A stretch of DNA of 64,000 nucleotides from Motacilla alba alba (lineage: Eukaryota; Chordata; Aves; Passeriformes; Motacillidae), in the NCBI RefSeq assembly GCF_015832195.1, contig NC_052032.1:9740618-9804617 (forward strand). Reading direction: 5' to 3'. Below the pieces are notes generated by a model. It was not told where the DNA came from, searched no databases, and saw only the letters and a program-made list of their open reading frames with translations. Positions 59,830 to 64,000 of this stretch are shown here, piece after piece. Positions within the stretch are counted from its first letter, which is position 1; the number at the start of each line of letters is the position of its first letter. The position numbers and the translations under genes were made by a program.

Positions 59830-62390
59830 CTACAGAGAGAAGAAAGGGAGAGGACTCCAAATAAGTTCAGCAATCCAAGAAAGTCAGATAAGAGCTTACA
59901 GCAGTGTTCTCATTAACCTTTTCCAGATCAGTCAGTCAATGTGATGCCAGGGTGCAGAGTCCCATAAACAGTAACGCTTCACCACTTTGCACTGTTTCAG
60001 ACAGATGGTTATAGCTGAAAGTCTGCTTTATTTTTGTCCTAGTGTTTGGTAAAATTAAGGAAGTGATATTCTCAAAAGCAGAGTGTGTATTTGGACTTGA
60101 AGCTCTATTTCATAATCTTTATGGTAATTAATCTCTACTAGTTTGTTCTACATTGAGGTAATTTCACAGGCCAGTTCCAATTGCAGATATCCTAGACAGG
60201 CACTGCTGTGCATAAAATACAACTCCCAGGGAAACTGTTCAGCAGTTTTGATCAGCATCCAGGTAGGTCAGCCAAAAATCAAGCACCTACAGTAAATTCT
60301 GCATCTGCTTCCTTATTCTGCACTTTCCTCTCCTGTGTTGAAGTAGTAAATCTGGAAAGATTGACATCTGCCTGATTTCATTATTATTTTAGAGTTCTTG
60401 TGGCCTCACAAACTTCTGCACAATTAAACGTTTGTTTGGTTTTTTAATCTTGCCTATTTAAATTCTAGTATTTAACCTATGTATCCATTTAGAAATCACA
60501 AAGCAGCAACAGCAGGTATTTCAGAGCACCAGATGATCAAAGTGAAGTTTCCCAACATGCAACAGCTTACAAAGGCAAAGAGACATGTTTACCTTACAGC
60601 CAAAAAGCATTATCCCAGAACTTTGCATCACAATCATAAGACATTAAGAACAGAAACTCTTTATGTGAAAAATGGGGGCATCCAATTCCACAACGCTTTG
60701 AAGTCAGTGATATGTCACATATATACACCTAAGTGCTTCAAATCCAGCTCCCAGAATAGGCACAATGAGAAAAAAAAATCCCAAACCAGAAGGAATGAAT
60801 GAAAAAAGCAAGAAAAGCTGCAGGGACACTTGGTAACAGTTGTGTTCCTGCCCTCAGCAGGGAAAGGATTCCTCATGTCACAGTGTGTCACTGCTTGTTA
60901 AAACAGACATGCAGATACCAGTAGTCCTAGTTATACTCTGAGACTGTTGCTTGAAAAGAACCAAGGGAGTTTTTAAAAAATCTATACCCCAAACTAAATT
61001 CCCTTTCATTTTTCTCTGAGAAAACATGTTGCTGTTCCTTGTGTGATGCACCACAAAGGACAACACTCCATGGGACAGCCCTGCTGCCAGCTGCCCTTCT
61101 GTCAGAGGACCGGGCCAGTCAGCAGGTGTGAAACTAGAGAGGCTTGCTCCAAATCTGGGGGAGAATTCCACACTGAACACAGCCCACGGGCCCGTTCTCC
61201 CTCTCAGTACAGACCTGGACCCGCTGGTCCCAGTCAGGCCAAGCAAACATTTTCAATAAAGCAGCAGCATTTGTGCCCTGTTAGAGCTCATACCTCTAGA
61301 AAAGTTGTGTCATTGACATTTCAAAATATTTTTAACTTTTATAATGATATCAGGGGAGTTAGTATTGCCCAAGTTAGACAGATTTGGGAGGGATGACTTA
61401 TTACAAATGCTAAAAAGCAGAAGCTTCCCATATGAAAAACTCCAGGCCTTGAAACATGCCGGTCATTTGAGCAGCAGACTGTGAGCAGTCCCTGCCACAG
61501 AGAGGCTGGTGGGACTGGTCCTGGTGGGCTCACGTTGTGTGTGCCAGGACATATCACTGACTCCAAACTGCCCTGCTCCCATTGCCACATAAACCTCATT
61601 CAAAGTAACCAAAAGGGCCGGTTAGAGGAATGCATTGTTAGTCCAGCGTAAAACAAGCCAGTGGGGAGGGAGAAGCCGAGTTAAGGAAAACCCTTCCATC
61701 ACAGCTCTCTGGTTATCAGCTCGCTTTACAATCTCCATGAAACCAGTGCTTTGCCAGCCTAATAGAACATGTTTCATAGTGAAAAGCATTGTGGCAAATG
61801 ACCATGTCCTGGCTGCCTCACAGACTGATTGCTACCAGCACCAGCTACCCAAAACCCATCCTGGTGTCCCAAGCAGTGGTGGTTTAGCCTGCAGGGCTGG
61901 GGGGTTTTTGCCCATAGACTTCAGAGAGTTAACAGCATTAACGGAGCTTTGTCCACAAGTCACTTACACTTGGGAACAAACATTTCACCAATGTTACTGT
62001 AATGTCATTTAGCTAAATCTGAGTCAGAGATGCTGAAATTGGCCCTTCGGTAGTCTTTGAATGGAGCACAGACTGGCTGTAAAAAGTAAGGGAACTACTT
62101 TGACTGGGTTCCAGTATGAAGGGAACAGGCAATTAGAACAAGCAGTCCTTCCACAGACCAGGCAAAGCAGAGGCAAAAAGCTACTCCAACCAAAAAAGAA
62201 CCACAAGGTTATGGCATAAAAGTGGTGTTGTTGTCATGGTTTAAGAGCTTAAATCTCTTTGAATTTCTCCTTGGACTGCCACATTTGGACTGCCACAAGA
62301 GTTTCTGCAGAATTTCTAACGTGTTAATTACAGGGCTGTACGTACCGTAGGCTGGTGCCGCTGTGCTGTATCCGTATGGTGCTCCATAGC
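59753..62390 (-). CDS. STRBP: STRBP, last two coding exons (spermatid perinuclear RNA-binding protein)
   Basis: STRBP is a double-stranded-RNA-binding protein of the ILF3/NF90 family, with a DZF domain and two dsRNA-binding motifs, abundant in testis and linked to microtubules of the spermatid manchette. Only its C-terminal tail is here: exons 62390-62346 and 59829-59753 on the minus strand. They read [14 protein letters not shown], then a glycine codon split across the junction, then [19 protein letters not shown] and HYSFF before TAG. This agrees with the human C terminus as I recall it. The dsRNA-binding and DZF parts lie beyond the right edge of the window. It converges on RABGAP1, as in other vertebrates. 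Confidence 0.93.
59830..62345 (-). other. Last STRBP intron
   Basis: A 2.5-kb non-coding intron. The donor side reads G|GTACGT. If this intron is retained, the frame stays open for 44 further codons to TAA at 62211-62209. No repeat or RNA gene was recognised. Confidence 0.85.
62346..62390 (-). CDS. STRBP: STRBP penultimate coding exon, 45 bp
   Basis: The minus-strand acceptor is TTCCCTGCAG and the donor is ACG|GTACGT. It supplies the last two bases of one codon, 14 codons of a Tyr/Gly/Ala-rich stretch ([14 protein letters not shown]), and the first base of the next Gly codon. Confidence 0.92.
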
Positions 62391-64000
62391 CTGCAGGGAA
62401 ACAGAGGCAGACGGGTCATTCCCTGCCCTGCCTGGCAGTGTTTGCACACCTGCACATGGGCAGGGACCCTGTGCCTGAGGCAGGAGCACAGCAAAACCAA
62501 ACTCACACCAATACATACAAACATTGCTGAAAATGCTGAAATGTTCCTATGCGGCGGCCAGAAGGACAAGCTGCCAGGGACTTTTTCAAGCCTCAGCATC
62601 AGAGAGTTAAAATTCCCTATTTCATTTCCTCAGCATTTTCTTTTCCACTGAATCCCTCAAGTCTGCACTGTCAGAGCGCAGAGTTGGTGTGACACAGACA
62701 TCCCATATTTGCTTATTTTGTGTCTTAAGACACAAATGCAGTCTATGCAGAGAACAGTCACTTTCCTAAATCTCCTTTAAAAAGAAAATGCTGGATGCCT
62801 GTGGCAGATGCCACATCCCCCTTAGTAAAGCTCCTGACTTTCTCTGCCATTTCTAACAGAGTTCCACAGAAGACATGTGAACACCTCCACACAAACAGAT
62901 TGTTTTCCCCCAGGGAGCAGAGTGTGACTCTGAAGTATTTGAGAGAAAAAGCAACACAGGTAACACCAGCATTGGTTTCTACATGTCAGTAGTTCATGAA
63001 GGCTTTACAAGTTTTTTTTTCTGGTGAGACTGCTGGTGTCACTCCAAAAAGTAAGACATTTCTGAGAAGAATAGGTGATAGAGAGAAATGTTCTGTGAAG
63101 GCCAAGGCCAATAAAAGCTTAACTACAGCAACTGGGAAATGAAACTTATTTCTGGAATAATTCCACACTGGCAAGAAGCATGCCCCTGGCAGGTTAAAGT
63201 GTCTCTTAAATGACTCCTCAGGCAGACAGACAGTTCCAAAAACAATGTTAACAGCCATTAAAAATGAATTACTGGGTTTTAATATTTAAAATGACATGAC
63301 CATACAGGAACAATGAAGATGACATGCTGCCAATGGTGCCGGGCAGGAAGGCTCCCAAACAACGGGGCTGTGCTATTAGCACGTGTGAGCTGCTGGAGGG
63401 TCTAATTAGAGCTCAAGCTGTAATCTGAAAGCCTGAGCATGAGGACTTGAAGTGTGATTTTTTGGAAGCTACTACTGGATTTGCTTTGACTAAGGCATCT
63501 TCAGCATCTCATTCTTATAAATCTGTGGTTCTTAGAACAAGGGAAAACAATGTCTGGATTCCTTTCACATGTCACCCACAAACCTCAGACATGCTGTAAA
63601 GTCACAAAGAAAATGCACTTTGAAAAGTAATTTGAGGATGGAGAAAGCGATCATTTCATGAACATTTTCTTGTGAAAATGTAACATGGGAACCAGAAGCC
63701 CTTCAGAAGCTGTTTCTGCTAATCAGAAGAATGCAGTGCGGATGATGATTCCCCATCAGCCAGAGTATGAAAATACATTCTTTTATTTCTGGCCACCACA
63801 GAAGCTACTATTAGATGCTTCCAGGTGGAATTCACATAGAGGGTTTTCGGGAGCTCAGGGACTCTTGAGCCTGCTGACTTCCTGCTCACAAAGGATTCTT
63901 GGAAAAGGCATTCCTAATGCTAAACCAGCACATGATCCAGAAGGTTCTTAGGCAGGAAGAGAGTTTTGGGAATTGTGCCATGGCAGTGAACTATGAAGAC
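62391..64000 (-). other. STRBP intron running off the window
   Basis: No further exon of the gene could be found up to the right edge. The preceding exon must end in a split codon with one base contributed upstream. Nothing else was recognised. Confidence 0.75.

Noticed and set aside
60479..60802. 107-codon plus-strand frame inside the STRBP intron
   Set aside because: It is a Lys/His-rich reading of A-rich sequence without family resemblance or borders.

Overview
The window is vertebrate nuclear DNA, almost certainly from a bird. Its genes are split by long introns with GT-AG borders, it carries CpG-island promoters, and its only recognisable interspersed repeats are two 3'-terminal fragments of CR1, the dominant avian LINE. 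Nothing prokaryotic or viral was seen. The gene order, RABGAP1 (plus strand) with GPR21 nested in an intron, then STRBP on the minus strand tail to tail, is the conserved vertebrate order.

Positions 1-39,400 hold the 3' half of RABGAP1. Fourteen coding exons (387-537 to 37468-37590) encode the last 521 residues: the Rab-GAP TBC domain with both catalytic fingers intact, then the C-terminal coiled coil and the stop. All junctions between these exons are phase 0. The largest intron (538-21536) contains a strong CpG island (about 6.5-7.3 kb) and the single-coding-exon receptor gene GPR21 (7692-8738, 348 residues). The island also contains an exon-like ATG-to-donor segment that would splice in frame to RABGAP1 exon 21537, so it may be an internal RABGAP1 promoter as well as the GPR21 promoter. 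A 20-copy, 30-bp minisatellite sits just after exon 24589-24714. The two CR1 copies are in opposite orientation and flank six consecutive exons.

Positions 39,400-46,900 lie between the known genes. The most interesting item is a compact, apparently complete two-exon unit at about 41.7-42.4 kb: a CpG island with CCAAT and Sp1-type motifs, a first ATG in good context, a plausible 174-bp intron, an open frame of 57 codons and an AATAAA just after the stop. I do not recognise the product. An isolated exon-like segment at 40739-40818 lies upstream of it.

Positions 46,900-64,000 belong to STRBP on the minus strand. The last two coding exons are at 62346-62390 and 59753-59829 and encode the family's C-terminal tail. 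No coding exon is seen between 59,752 and about 46,900. That stretch has many minus-strand AATAAA signals, including a well-formed distal one at 46,920, and may be a very long 3' UTR.
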